DNA of 64,000 nt from Gallionella sp. (GTDB taxonomy: Bacteria > Pseudomonadota > Gammaproteobacteria > Burkholderiales > Gallionellaceae). The position numbers and the translations under genes were made by a program. Positions within the stretch are counted from its first letter, which is position 1. Each line of letters begins with the position of its first letter. This document shows, in pieces, positions 25,970 to 34,519 of this stretch. The stretch spans positions 51,116 to 115,115 of the forward strand of contig JAQTWT010000010.1 of the NCBI GenBank assembly GCA_028689145.1, read 5' to 3'. The notes beneath the pieces were generated by a model. The model was not told the DNA's origin. It searched no databases and worked only from the letters and a program-made list of their open reading frames with translations.

Positions 25970-27085
25970 ATGGGCATCTTTCATCGCGCGTTGGTAGCGG
26001 AATTTGTCAGCAACGGATTGCTGGTATTTGCGGTGTTGATCGGCATCGTGGTGGTCAGCCAATTGATACGCCTGTTAAGCGATGCGGTAGGCGGCAAGAT
26101 CGCGGTGGACGGAGTGGTGGCACTGCTCGGTTTCAGCGCGGTAAATTATCTGCCGGTGCTGCTTTCCATTAGCCTGTTTATCTCCATCCTGTTGACTTTG
26201 TCGCGTTGCTATCGTGACAGCGAGATGGCGGTGTGGTTTTGTGCCGGGGTCGGGCTGACGCGCTGGATACGCCCGGTGTTGTGGTATGCGATGCCGGTTG
26301 TGGCGTTGGTCGCGCTGCTCAGTCTGGTGCTTTCACCCTGGGCACTGCTGAAAGCCGACGAATTCAAGAAAAAACTGGAAAGCCGCGATGATGTCGCTTC
26401 CGCTACGCCCGGTACGTTCCGCGAGTCGAAGCAGGCTGACCGGGTATATTTCATCGAGAACGTCAACGTGGGCTCCAACCGTGTCGGAAACATTTTTGTG
26501 CAATCGGAGCAAAACGGCAAACTTGGCACGATGGTTGCGCGGCAGGGGTTGCAGGAAACTTTGCCGAACGGGGATCGTTTTTTGGTATTGCTGAACGGCA
26601 CGCGTTATGAGGGTACTCCAGGGCAACTCGATTACCGCATCGTAGAGTTCGAGCGCTATGCGATCCGTATCGACAGCGTGCCGATCAAACAGGCGCAGCC
26701 CTGGGCGCGCACCATGTCAACGTCCGAGTTGTGGCGTAACCATACGACGTGGCATCTGGCCGAGCTGGAATGGCGGCTGGGATTGCCGATCAGCGCGGCA
26801 TTGCTCGCCTTGCTGGCGATCCCGTTGAGTTACGTCAATCCGCGTGCCGGACGTTCGCTTAACCTGGTTCTGGCGATCGTGTTGTACATGCTTTATAGCA
26901 ATATGATCAGCGTGACCAATGCATGGGTCGGTCAGGGCAAGCTGTCACCCGGTATCGGGCTGTGGGGCATCCATGCGGCGATGTTGGCGATCATACTGCT
27001 GATGTTTTACCGTCGTATGGCGTTGTTCTCGTTGCGCAGGCTGCTAGCGGCACGGCGCCCTCATATTGATGCGCCTGCGCCATGA
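25970..27085 (+). CDS. lptF: LPS export permease LptF
   Basis: A 371-residue inner-membrane component of the LptBFG complex that extracts lipopolysaccharide from the inner membrane. It shows three N-terminal hydrophobic segments, a periplasmic beta-jellyroll (about residues 120-250, with DRVYFIENVNVG), and three C-terminal segments (LSYVNPRAGRSLNLVLAIVL). The ATG at 25970 (MGIFHRALVAEF) matches the family's usual start; a frame from 25922 adds 16 hydrophilic residues and cannot be excluded. Its end overlaps lptG by 4 bases. Confidence 0.93.
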   Translation: MGIFHRALVAEFVSNGLLVFAVLIGIVVVSQLIRLLSDAVGGKIAVDGVVALLGFSAVNYLPVLLSISLFISILLTLSRCYRDSEMAVWFCAGVGLTRWIRPVLWYAMPVVALVALLSLVLSPWALLKADEFKKKLESRDDVASATPGTFRESKQADRVYFIENVNVGSNRVGNIFVQSEQNGKLGTMVARQGLQETLPNGDRFLVLLNGTRYEGTPGQLDYRIVEFERYAIRIDSVPIKQAQPWARTMSTSELWRNHTTWHLAELEWRLGLPISAALLALLAIPLSYVNPRAGRSLNLVLAIVLYMLYSNMISVTNAWVGQGKLSPGIGLWGIHAAMLAIILLMFYRRMALFSLRRLLAARRPHIDAPAP

Positions 27086-28158
27086 ATCTCCTGACGCGCT
27101 ATCTCGGACGTGAAATATATCTCAGCATTGCGCTGGTATTCGCCGCGCTGATCATGCTGTTTGCCTTTCTGGACCTAATCCATGAGCTGAATGTGATGGG
27201 GCAGGACAAATATCATATGGGCTATGTCTTGCTGTTCGTGGCACTGACTATCCCCGGCCATATTTATGAACTGTTTCCGGTGGCGGCGCTGGTGGGTACC
27301 ATTTTCGCGTTGGTGCAGATGGCCGCCAGCTCCGAATTGACCATTTACCGTTCATCCGGCGCATCGTTATGGCAAATGATCGGCGCGCTGTTCAAGATTG
27401 CGCTGCCACTGGTGATACTGAGCTTCGTGTTTAGCGAGTTTATCGCCCCGCCCAGCGAAAAGATGGCCCAAAAACTGCGCCTGAAAGCCCAGAATGCGCA
27501 AGTCTCGCTCAAGGAGTTTCGCTCGGGGGTGTGGGTCAAGGATGAACACAGTTTTGTGAATGTGAAGAATGTGCTGCCGGACACCAGTTTGCTGAATATC
27601 GACATTTACCAATTCGATGAAACCTATCATTTGCAGGCGATTACCAATGCCAAACGGGCGAATTTTGTCGAGCAGGGGCTTTGGCAGCTGGAAGAGGTGT
27701 CGGAGACGCGCTTTGATAAACAGGGTACCAGCGTCAATACCGCCCAGAGTCAGGAATGGCGCTCGGCCCTGAATCCGGGGTTGCTGAACGTGCTGTTGGT
27801 AGTGCCGGAGCAAATGTCCGCCTATGACTTGTATTTGTATACCCGACATTTGCAGGATAACCGCCAACAGAGTGCGCGCTATGAGATTGCTATGTGGAAC
27901 AAACTGGTTTATCCGTTTGCTTTAATGGTGATGATGTTGCTGGCGCTGCCGTTCGCGTCTTACCATCGGCGTGCGGGCGGAGTCGGAGCGATGATATTTT
28001 TAGGTATCGTGCTGGGTTTGGTATTTCACTTTGTCGGGCGGCTGTTCTCCAGTCTGGGGGCGCTCAACGACTGGCAGCCGTTTTTCAGCGCGTCGGCGAT
28101 GACGGCACTGTTCCTGCTATTGGGGGTGCTGATGCTGTGGTGGACCGAACGGCGTTGA
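27082..28158 (+). CDS. lptG: LPS export permease LptG
   Basis: A 358-residue partner of LptF with the same fold: N-terminal membrane segments (YLSIALVFAALIMLFAFLDL), a periplasmic jellyroll in the middle, and a C-terminal helix group (FALMVMMLLALPFASYHRRA). The ATG overlaps the lptF stop. Convergent with the DUF3106 gene 48 bases downstream; a modest inverted repeat (AGGCAGT at 28174 and ACTGCCT at 28193) lies in the gap. Confidence 0.95.
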   Translation: MNLLTRYLGREIYLSIALVFAALIMLFAFLDLIHELNVMGQDKYHMGYVLLFVALTIPGHIYELFPVAALVGTIFALVQMAASSELTIYRSSGASLWQMIGALFKIALPLVILSFVFSEFIAPPSEKMAQKLRLKAQNAQVSLKEFRSGVWVKDEHSFVNVKNVLPDTSLLNIDIYQFDETYHLQAITNAKRANFVEQGLWQLEEVSETRFDKQGTSVNTAQSQEWRSALNPGLLNVLLVVPEQMSAYDLYLYTRHLQDNRQQSARYEIAMWNKLVYPFALMVMMLLALPFASYHRRAGGVGAMIFLGIVLGLVFHFVGRLFSSLGALNDWQPFFSASAMTALFLLLGVLMLWWTERR

Positions 28159-28206
28159 CTCGCAAGTTACGGGAGGCAGTAAAGTGAAGAACACTGCCTG
28201 AAATAT

Positions 28207-28626
28207 CTACTTTCTCACGCTCTCTGGAATACCGTCGGCAGCTTGTTGGGCTTTCATGGTCTGTTCTCTCCGCGCCTGTTCCTGTTTGACCATCTGTTTT
28301 ACCTGCTCCTGCTTTTCCGTGGGTACATTTTTGAAGGCACGATATTTTTCGCGGGCGGCTTTGCGTTGCGTCGGGGTGAGCTTGCTCCATGTTTCCAGGC
28401 GGCTATGGAATCGCAGCTTCTGTTCCGGGGTGAGATGTGGGAAGCGGCTGGCGGTGTTGAGCAGGTCGTGCTGCTCCAGTTCGGGTAGTTTGTCCCACTG
28501 TTGCGACAGAGGGGCAAGAGCTTCCTGCTGCACGGGTGTGAGTGAATGCCAGGATTTCTCGGCGGCGATGGCGGATGAGCCGGTTACGCACAGCAATAAA
28601 AAAACGGCGATTATGGTCGTTCGCAT
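28207..28626 (-). CDS. DUF3106 exported protein
   Basis: A 139-residue exported protein (signal MRTTIIAVFLLLCVTGSSAIA) with the DUF3106 pattern of repeated W-x-L-x-P helices: SWHSLTPVQQEAL, QWDKLPELEQ, TWSKLTPTQRKAAREKY. The family resembles periplasmic helical stress proteins in layout and is typical of Betaproteobacteria. It forms a unit with the DUF3619 and sigma-factor genes upstream, so it may be under control of that sigma factor. Function not known. Confidence 0.75.
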   Translation of the reverse strand: MRTTIIAVFLLLCVTGSSAIAAEKSWHSLTPVQQEALAPLSQQWDKLPELEQHDLLNTASRFPHLTPEQKLRFHSRLETWSKLTPTQRKAAREKYRAFKNVPTEKQEQVKQMVKQEQARREQTMKAQQAADGIPESVRK

Positions 28627-28647
28627 TGATTGGGACGGGTGTAGTAA

Positions 28648-29007
28648 TTAATCGACAAACACTTCCAAAGGCAGATCGTCAGCCAGAATCTCTGCATCCA
28701 GATGTCCCAGCTCGTGTTCCTGAGTATGTTGCCAGTAGTTTACTCCGCTAAAAAGTATTGTCACAAGCAAAATGGCCGCGGCTACCCATTGGTGGGTGGA
28801 ATGCGGTATCAGTCCGCGCACGCCGTGCCCGGTGTGTAGCACAAGAACCGGCTTCTTCTGTAATTGTCTTTCCAGTGCGACATCGCGAGCGCGCTGCAAT
28901 GCGGTTACTGTTTCGCTATCAAGCTGTTGTGTGGCGCGCGTAAGCAGGTTGGCAACGGCTTCCGGGTTGATACCTCGCCGGTTATTGTCGGTGGTATTGG
29001 TGCTCAT
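28648..29007 (-). CDS. DUF3619 membrane protein, possible anti-sigma factor
   Basis: A 119-residue protein with a cytoplasmic N-terminal helix (about residues 1-70), one membrane segment (WVAAAILLVTILFSGVNYW) and a short periplasmic tail. This layout and the 4-base overlap with the sigma-factor gene suggest a membrane anti-sigma factor; the DUF3619 family itself is uncharacterised, so the role is inference. Same strand and unit as the DUF3106 gene. Confidence 0.7.
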   Translation of the reverse strand: MSTNTTDNNRRGINPEAVANLLTRATQQLDSETVTALQRARDVALERQLQKKPVLVLHTGHGVRGLIPHSTHQWVAAAILLVTILFSGVNYWQHTQEHELGHLDAEILADDLPLEVFVD

Positions 29008-29573
29008 AATTTATCTACTCCTTTGGCTTTAAGGAATTCGGCAAGAGCTTGTGTCGCGCGCGAACAATGGACTTTTACGCTTCCCTCGGTACATCCCATC
29101 GCTGCGGCTGTTTCAGCCGTATCCATACCTTCCCAATAACGCAGCAGGAAGGCTTCGCGTTGACGGGATGATAATCTGGTAAGTCCTTGTTCGATCAGGG
29201 CGATGATTTGCTGCTGCTGCATGGACGCTTCGGGTGTGGCCGGTACGCTCTGATTATCATCATCTTTCAGGTTCTCGAGCGGGTCGTAATCCTCGGTTTC
29301 ATGCTGGGGCATCAATGACGAGAATAAGGTTGACCAAGCGTTCCTGACCTTTTGCCTGCGGTGGTAGTCGCGGATAGTGTTTTGCAGGATTCGCTGGAAC
29401 AACAGCGGAAATTCTGCAGCCGGTTTATCCCCGTATTTCCCGGCAAGCTTGATCATAGCGTCCTGCACTATATCCAGTGCCGAGTGCTCATTGCGCACGG
29501 CATACAATGCCTGCTTGTAGGCACGGCGTTCCACGCTACTGAGAAAGTTGGATAATTCGGTAGGATTAGACAA
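29004..29573 (-). CDS. ECF-type RNA polymerase sigma factor
   Basis: A 189-residue sigma-70 family factor. Region 2 is visible in ALYAVRNEHSALDIVQDAM and QRILQNTIRDYHRRQKV, and region 4 in LSSRQREAFLLRYWEGM and GCTEGSVKVHCSRATQAL. The TTG at 29573 is chosen because GAGGAG lies 8 bases before it and the protein then begins SNPTELSNFLSSVERRAY, the usual start of this betaproteobacterial group; the longer frame to 29729 overlaps the divergent rlmJ. Followed by its likely membrane partner (DUF3619) and a DUF3106 protein. Confidence 0.85.
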   Translation of the reverse strand: MSNPTELSNFLSSVERRAYKQALYAVRNEHSALDIVQDAMIKLAGKYGDKPAAEFPLLFQRILQNTIRDYHRRQKVRNAWSTLFSSLMPQHETEDYDPLENLKDDDNQSVPATPEASMQQQQIIALIEQGLTRLSSRQREAFLLRYWEGMDTAETAAAMGCTEGSVKVHCSRATQALAEFLKAKGVDKL

Positions 29574-29727
29574 TCCGGTTGCTCCTCGCACGAATGTGCA
29601 TGGTAACAAATTGCCGGCAATGCTGTGTTTGAGAAAATTTCGTGATAGCCGGGCAGTGTTGCCGTGTGGCGCAATCTTCGGCTGGCGTGGCACAATCGCG
29701 TTCTGTAAACATCCATATTCAACATTC

Positions 29728-30573
29728 ATGCTGAGTTACCGTCACGCCTTTCATGCAGGCAACCATGCCGATGTGCTGAAGCACTTTGTCGAGGTGCAGC
29801 TGCTGCGTTATTTGGCGCAGAAAGACAAACCGTTCTGGTACATCGACACCCATGCCGGGGCGGGTTGCTATGCGCTGGATAGCGGTTATGCCACGCAGAA
29901 TGCGGAATATGAAAGCGGCATCGCGCGGCTGGCGCAGCGCGACGATTTGCCCGCGCCGCTGGCGGAATATGTCGATCTGGTGAAGCGTCTCAACCCGGAC
30001 GGGCAATTGAAGCTTTATCCTGGCTCGCCGCTGGTCGCGCTGGAGTTATTGCGCGAGCAGGACCGGATGCGGCTGTTCGAGTTGCACCCCAGCGACAGCG
30101 AAATATTGCAGGAGAACTTTGCCGGGCACGGTGCACGGGTGCTGATACAGACTGCCGACGGTTTCGGCGCGATGAAAGCCTTGCTGCCGCCTCCGCCTCG
30201 CCGTGCGCTGGTGCTGATCGACCCGCCGTATGAGGATAAGCAGGATTACCGGCGTGTGGTTGCCGCATTGAACGAAGGACTGAAGCGTTTTACCGGAGGT
30301 GTGTATGCAGTGTGGTACCCGCAGTTGCAGCGCGCCGATGCTCAGCAGTTACCCGGGCAGCTCAAGCAATTGCCGGTGAAGAGCTGGCTGCATGCCGCGC
30401 TCAGCGTACAGGCTCCCGGCGCGGACGGTTTCGGTATGCACGGCAGCGGTATGTTCATACTCAACCCGCCTTGGGTGTTGCACGGTATGTTGCAGGAGGT
30501 GATGCCCTATCTGGTCAGGCATCTGGGACAGGATGAGCAGGCGGCGTTTACGCTGGAATATCGGGCAAATTAG
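29728..30573 (+). CDS. rlmJ: 23S rRNA (adenine2030-N6)-methyltransferase
   Basis: A 281-residue RlmJ that methylates A2030 of 23S rRNA. The N-terminus MLSYRHAFHAGNHADVLKH is nearly invariant in the family, and the catalytic motif DPPYE is at residues 165-169. The frame extends upstream to 29548, but that part is antisense to the sigma-factor gene and lacks family features. A divergent promoter region of about 150 bases separates the two. Confidence 0.95.
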   Translation: MLSYRHAFHAGNHADVLKHFVEVQLLRYLAQKDKPFWYIDTHAGAGCYALDSGYATQNAEYESGIARLAQRDDLPAPLAEYVDLVKRLNPDGQLKLYPGSPLVALELLREQDRMRLFELHPSDSEILQENFAGHGARVLIQTADGFGAMKALLPPPPRRALVLIDPPYEDKQDYRRVVAALNEGLKRFTGGVYAVWYPQLQRADAQQLPGQLKQLPVKSWLHAALSVQAPGADGFGMHGSGMFILNPPWVLHGMLQEVMPYLVRHLGQDEQAAFTLEYRAN

Positions 30574-30590
30574 TCGCTAGTAACGCAAAC

Positions 30591-30649
30591 GTAGCGTGCG
30601 CTATGCGCACGAATCCAAATTGTCGGGTCGTGCAAGTAGCGCACGCTAC
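30591..30649 (+). repeat. Inverted repeat GTAGCGTGCGC type
   Basis: 13-bp perfect arms GTAGCGTGCGCTA (30591-30603) and TAGCGCACGCTAC (30637-30649) in the convergent gap between rlmJ and ubiT. Similar in form to the GTAGG repeats of the window but with a different core. Confidence 0.6.
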
Positions 30650-30668
30650 TTGCCGGGTGTTGTGGCAG

Positions 30669-31139
30669 TTAGTGGCGGAATCTTGTTCTGAGCTCGGCGA
30701 GGATTCTGGGGGGAGATAGCGATCTCAGATTGAAGGGCGGCAACTCCATTGCATCCAGCGTGTTTTTGACCAGCAGACCGAGCTCGGTGTCGCCTTCCAT
30801 ACACAGTCGGCGGCTGAAAAACAGCGTATCCGGGTCTTCCTTGCGCAATGCGAGCATCAGAAAATCATGGGCGCTGGCACTGATGGTCAGCTCCGGTTCG
30901 CGGTTGCGCCGACAGGCAACCAGACCGTTTGGACCGAGGTAAAAATAGAACGCTACACCGGCATCGGTCACGCGGATGCTGATGAGCTTGTTGTGCAGTG
31001 GTTGCATCACTTCCGAGCGCAGGGTATCGCCCAGCGTCAAGTTCAATGCCTGGACAAACAGCAGGGTTTTCGGATACCCCGGCAGGATGGACAGGACATT
31101 GCCGACCTGTTTGGGAAGCATGAAAGGCTGTTTATTCAT
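30669..31139 (-). CDS. ubiT: SCP2-domain protein UbiT
   Basis: A 156-residue SCP2 (sterol carrier 2-like) lipid-binding protein. It begins with a short lead (PKQVGNVLSILPGYPKTLLF) and continues with the SCP2 fold (SIRVTDAGVAFYFYLGPNGL, then DTLFFSRRLCMEGDTELGLLVKN cut short here), as in E. coli UbiT (YhbT). UbiT with UbiU and UbiV supports oxygen-independent ubiquinone synthesis. The ubiU/ubiV genes are not adjacent, so they must lie elsewhere if the pathway is complete. Confidence 0.75.
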   Translation of the reverse strand: MNKQPFMLPKQVGNVLSILPGYPKTLLFVQALNLTLGDTLRSEVMQPLHNKLISIRVTDAGVAFYFYLGPNGLVACRRNREPELTISASAHDFLMLALRKEDPDTLFFSRRLCMEGDTELGLLVKNTLDAMELPPFNLRSLSPPRILAELRTRFRH

Positions 31140-31268
31140 AATCGGTTACTGTGAAAAAGCGTCATTATTATCCGGCGGATTACGCGGCTATTCTCGCATA
31201 TTTTTCTTGCTGTCCATAACAAAAACGGGTAGGGTTGCCGCTATAGCCTTTAATTGGGGAGCAAAATT

Positions 31269-31550
31269 ATGGAAGTCAGCAATGTTGTTAATGCCACCTC
31301 AGTCGGTGCGATTGTCAACAGCCCGCAACCGCAACCTCCTGCGCCGCAAAATGACAAGCAGTCGGAGAAACAGCAAAATTCCTCAGTGGTGGTAAAACTG
31401 TCCGCGCAGGCGCAGCAAATGAGCCGCACAGAAACCCAGAACATCAATACCGAGCGTGCAGAAACCAGACCGCAGGAAACTGCGGAGCCTTCCGGCATCC
31501 AGTTTATGGAAGGCGAAAACAAAGGCGGACGCATCAACACCTTTGCCTGA
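31269..31550 (+). CDS. Small hydrophilic hypothetical protein
   Basis: A 93-residue protein, ATG at 31269 with GGGGAG 7 bases before it. It is rich in Gln, Pro, Asn and Glu, probably disordered, with a short conserved-looking segment VVVKLSAQAQQMSR. No signal or membrane part. I do not recognise a family; the KLSxQAQ phrase appears in several small proteobacterial proteins of unknown role. It stands alone between ubiT (divergent) and ygfZ. Confidence 0.55.
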   Translation: MEVSNVVNATSVGAIVNSPQPQPPAPQNDKQSEKQQNSSVVVKLSAQAQQMSRTETQNINTERAETRPQETAEPSGIQFMEGENKGGRINTFA

Positions 31551-31619
31551 AACCCGAACAATCACCTCAATCGCGCCGCGCCGGTAATGTACCGGGACAG
31601 CGCGCCTCAGTAAATCGCT

Positions 31620-32657
31620 ATGAACCCAGACTGGCAACAATTCCTTGCGCAACAGGGCGCGATCTTTGATGCAGGCGTGCTGCAGCATTTCGGCGACGCT
31701 GCCGCCGAGCTTGATGCCACGGCGCGTCGCACCGTGCTGTGCGATCTGAACCAGTTCGGCACGCTGCGCGTTTCCGGAGAGGAAGCGCAATCTTTCCTGC
31801 AAAATATGCTGAGCAGCGACATTCGAGAAGCCGATGCTCGTCGCGCGCAATTCAGCAGCCTGAACAGCCCGAAGGGTCGCATGCTGGCGACCATGCTGAT
31901 CTGGCGCAGCGGTGACGACTATCTGCTGCAATTGCCGCGTGCATTGTGTGAGCCCACGCGCAAGAAACTCGGCATGTACGTGCTGCGCGCCAAGGTAAAA
32001 ATCTCCGATGCCAGCGACGAGATCGTTTCACTCGGTCTGTCGGGCGAAAATGCGCAGGAGATACTGAGCCGGCAATTCGGCGAACTGCCGCAGCAGCCGT
32101 TTGGTTGCATCGAAACAGGGCAGGCGAACGTATTGAAATTCAGCGACACGCGTTTTCAGATTAATACTCATGCGCAGCATGCTCCAACGCTATGGCAAGC
32201 CCTCGGTCAGTACGCGCAACCGGTTGGCAGCGTATGCTGGGACTGGCTGAATATTCGCGCCGGTATCCCTGTCATTCTGCCGCAGACGCAGGAACAGTTC
32301 GTGCCGCAAATGGCGAATTTGGAGCTGCTTGGTGGTGTCAATTTCAAGAAGGGCTGTTATCCCGGTCAGGAAATCGTGGCGCGCATGCAATATCTCGGTA
32401 AGCTGAAACGGCGCATGTATCCGGCTCATCTGGACAGTAGCGCAGCCCCCCAGCCGGGCGATGAATTATTCAGTGCGGACATGGAAGGGCAGGCTTGCGG
32501 CATGATTGCCAACGTCTCGCATGCACCGGGCGGAGGCTACGATGCGCTCGCAGTGGTGCAGATTGCCAGTCGTGAATCGCAAACGGTGCATTGGAAATCC
32601 CCGCAGGGCGAGACCTTGCAATTTTTTGCGTTGCCTTATTCGTTGCCGCAAAATTGA
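31620..32657 (+). CDS. ygfZ: Folate-binding protein YgfZ
   Basis: A 345-residue YgfZ, a tetrahydrofolate-dependent protein related to the glycine-cleavage T-protein that supports repair or assembly of some Fe-S clusters. The hallmark motif KGCYPGQEIVAR is present, with the redox-sensitive Cys, and the N-terminal LNSPKGRMLATMLIW segment fits. The large number of Fe-S enzymes nearby (NirB, NasA) gives it context but no operon link. A hairpin (AACTGCT-GCAGTG-AGCAGTT, 32687-32706) lies 30 bases after its stop. Confidence 0.92.
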   Translation: MNPDWQQFLAQQGAIFDAGVLQHFGDAAAELDATARRTVLCDLNQFGTLRVSGEEAQSFLQNMLSSDIREADARRAQFSSLNSPKGRMLATMLIWRSGDDYLLQLPRALCEPTRKKLGMYVLRAKVKISDASDEIVSLGLSGENAQEILSRQFGELPQQPFGCIETGQANVLKFSDTRFQINTHAQHAPTLWQALGQYAQPVGSVCWDWLNIRAGIPVILPQTQEQFVPQMANLELLGGVNFKKGCYPGQEIVARMQYLGKLKRRMYPAHLDSSAAPQPGDELFSADMEGQACGMIANVSHAPGGGYDALAVVQIASRESQTVHWKSPQGETLQFFALPYSLPQN

Positions 32658-32803
32658 CGGGAAACGCTGAATTAAGACCTTATTTGAACTGCTGCAGTGA
32701 GCAGTTTCTTCAGTTAGTGGCAATTCCCATCACTTGAAGTGCTTGTTTACCGGGTTCCTGCTTACACAAAAATGACAGAATCGAAATTTTTAGAGGTTTC
32801 AGG

Positions 32804-33664
32804 GTGCTAGATTACGACCTGCATTGCCATTCCAGCATTTCCGACGGTACGCTCGCTCCGGCGGAAGTCGTGGCGCGCGCCGCCGGACGCGGTGTGAAAG
32901 TGCTGGCGTTGACCGACCACGACGATACGGACGGGCTGGATGAGGCGCGCGCCGCTGCCATGCGGCACGGCATGACTTTCATCAACGGCGTGGAAGTTTC
33001 CGTGTCATGGCGCAGCCATACTTTGCATGTGGTTGGTCTGGGTATCGACCCGGCGTATCCGCCGCTGGCTGAAGGATTGCGCGGTGTGCGCAGCGGGCGC
33101 GGCGAGCGTGCCCGGAAAATGGCCGATGCGCTGGCAAAGGCCGGTATCGGCGGGACGTTGCAAGGCGCATACCAGTATGCGGGCAACCCGAACATGATCG
33201 GACGCGCGCACTTTGCCCGCTATCTGGTCGAGGCCGGACATTGCAAGGACGTGAAGAGCGTGTTTAACCGTTATCTTGCGAGGGACAAACCGGGTTATGT
33301 GCCGCACAAATGGGCGGCTTTACCGGATGCCATCGGCTGGATACGCGGCAGCGGTGGTGTGGCGGTGCTGGCGCATCCCGGTCGCTACATGAGCGGGCGC
33401 AGCAGCATGGGCAAGAAGACCATGCACGAATTATTGACCGAGTTCGTCGAATGCGGTGGGCAGGCGCTCGAAGTAGTGAGCGGCAGCCATACGCCGGAAC
33501 AGTATGCCGAATTCGCGCGCTATGCCGCTGAATTCAATTTGTTGTGTTCATGCGGTTCGGATTTTCACGGCCCGGACGAGAGCTACCGGGATATGGGGAG
33601 GCTGCCGGATTTTCCGCTGGGTTGCAGGCCGGTGTGGGAGGCTTGGGAAAAAAATAAAATGTAG
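32804..33664 (+). CDS. PHP-domain phosphoesterase, RNase AM (YciV) like
   Basis: A 286-residue PHP-family metal phosphoesterase. The metal-binding motifs are in order: DLHCHSSISDG at the start, LTDHDDTDGL, an HPGRYM segment near residue 190, and CGSDFHGP near the end. The closest characterised relative is E. coli YciV (RNase AM), a 5'-3' exonuclease that matures rRNA 5' ends. Starts with GTG, GAGG about 8 bases before it. Unusually, its TAG stop is formed by the first bases of the palindromic repeat at 33661. First gene of the yciV-yciO-M50-trpS-scpA-scpB run typical of Betaproteobacteria. Confidence 0.88.
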   Translation: MLDYDLHCHSSISDGTLAPAEVVARAAGRGVKVLALTDHDDTDGLDEARAAAMRHGMTFINGVEVSVSWRSHTLHVVGLGIDPAYPPLAEGLRGVRSGRGERARKMADALAKAGIGGTLQGAYQYAGNPNMIGRAHFARYLVEAGHCKDVKSVFNRYLARDKPGYVPHKWAALPDAIGWIRGSGGVAVLAHPGRYMSGRSSMGKKTMHELLTEFVECGGQALEVVSGSHTPEQYAEFARYAAEFNLLCSCGSDFHGPDESYRDMGRLPDFPLGCRPVWEAWEKNKM

Positions 33665-33748
33665 GTTGGGTGGAGCGTTTTTTGCGTAACCCAACATGGC
33701 ATACGTTGCATGTTGGGTTACGCGATGAAGCCGCTCCACCCAACCTAC
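33661..33748 (+). repeat. Nested palindromic repeat GTAGGTTGGG
   Basis: Outer arms of 17 bp (33661-33677 and 33732-33748, GTAGGTTGGGTGGAGCG) enclose inner arms of 15 bp (33684-33698 and 33709-33723, GCGTAACCCAACATG), all perfect. Its TAG at 33662-33664 is the stop codon of the PHP-domain gene. This repeat type is widespread in proteobacterial chromosomes. Confidence 0.85.
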
Positions 33749-33774
33749 GGGATAAAATTTAATAACAAATAAAC

Positions 33775-34407
33775 ATGGCACAATTTTTTACCATACACCC
33801 GGATAACCCCAACCCGCGCCTGATCCGTCAGGCGGCTGAAGTGCTGCGCGATGGCGGTATCCTGGTCTATCCCACCGATTCCTGCTATGCACTGGGCTGT
33901 CATCTGGACGACAAGGATGCCGTGACGCGCATCCGCCAGATCCGTCAACTGGACGAACAGCATCACCTCACGCTGATGTGCCGCGACCTGTCGGAAATCT
34001 CGCGCTATGCGCGGGTTGACAACAGCAAATTCCGTTTGCTCAAGGCCAATACGCCGGGAAGTTACACCTTTATTCTGGAGGCAACCAAGGAAGTGCCGAA
34101 ACGTTTGCAGCACCCCAAGCGCAGCACCATCGGCATCCGCATTCCCGATCATCCGGTGGCGCTGGCGCTGCTCGAAGAGCTGGGCGAGCCGATGTCGAGT
34201 TCCACGCTGATCCTGCCGGACGAGGAATGGCCGCTGAACGATGCCGAACACATCCGCGAATTGCTGGAAAAGAAAGTCGAGCTGGTGATCGATGGCGGCG
34301 CGGTGGGCGCGGATTTCACCACGGTGATCGATTTGACCGGCGATGCGCCGGTGTTGCTGCGCCGCGGCATGGGCGATGTCGCGCCTTTTGGAATTGAAGA
34401 ATCGTAG
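33775..34407 (+). CDS. YciO/YrdC/Sua5-family protein
   Basis: A 210-residue member of the Sua5/YrdC/YciO superfamily, which in the TsaC branch makes threonylcarbamoyl-AMP for tRNA t6A. The fold start LRDGGILVYPTDSCYALGC and the nucleotide-binding region (KRSTIGIRIPDHPVA, then SSSTLILP) are seen. Its neighbours (PHP protein before, M50 protease after) match the YciO type rather than the essential TsaC. YciO activity is much weaker, so the physiological role is uncertain. The TAG stop is inside the palindromic repeat that begins at 34404. Confidence 0.85.
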   Translation: MAQFFTIHPDNPNPRLIRQAAEVLRDGGILVYPTDSCYALGCHLDDKDAVTRIRQIRQLDEQHHLTLMCRDLSEISRYARVDNSKFRLLKANTPGSYTFILEATKEVPKRLQHPKRSTIGIRIPDHPVALALLEELGEPMSSSTLILPDEEWPLNDAEHIRELLEKKVELVIDGGAVGADFTTVIDLTGDAPVLLRRGMGDVAPFGIEES

Positions 34408-34491
34408 GGGCGATTCATGATAACCAGCGACTTGGTTGGCGTTGTTTGACAACCTAGTCGAATGGCTAGTAGTTTCATCAATCGCCCCTAC
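34404..34491 (+). repeat. Palindromic repeat GTAGGGGCGATT
   Basis: 17-bp arms (34404-34420 and 34475-34491) with one mismatch, GTAGGGGCGATTCATGA against its complement. The TAG at 34405-34407 is the stop codon of the YciO-like gene. Centre of 54 bases shows no gene. Confidence 0.8.
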
Positions 34492-34519
34492 CAACCAGCC
34501 TGCAAAATTAGGTAATTAA

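Noticed and set aside
28174..28199. Inverted repeat AGGCAGT/ACTGCCT between lptG and the DUF3106 gene
   Set aside because: Only 7 bp, 12-base loop, no T run; mentioned with lptG but not called a terminator.
32687..32706. Second possible ANTAR hexaloop (AACTGCT-GCAGTG-AGCAGTT)
   Set aside because: The six-base loop begins with G, not A, lies after ygfZ with no partner hairpin and no nitrate gene; a weak terminator is more likely.
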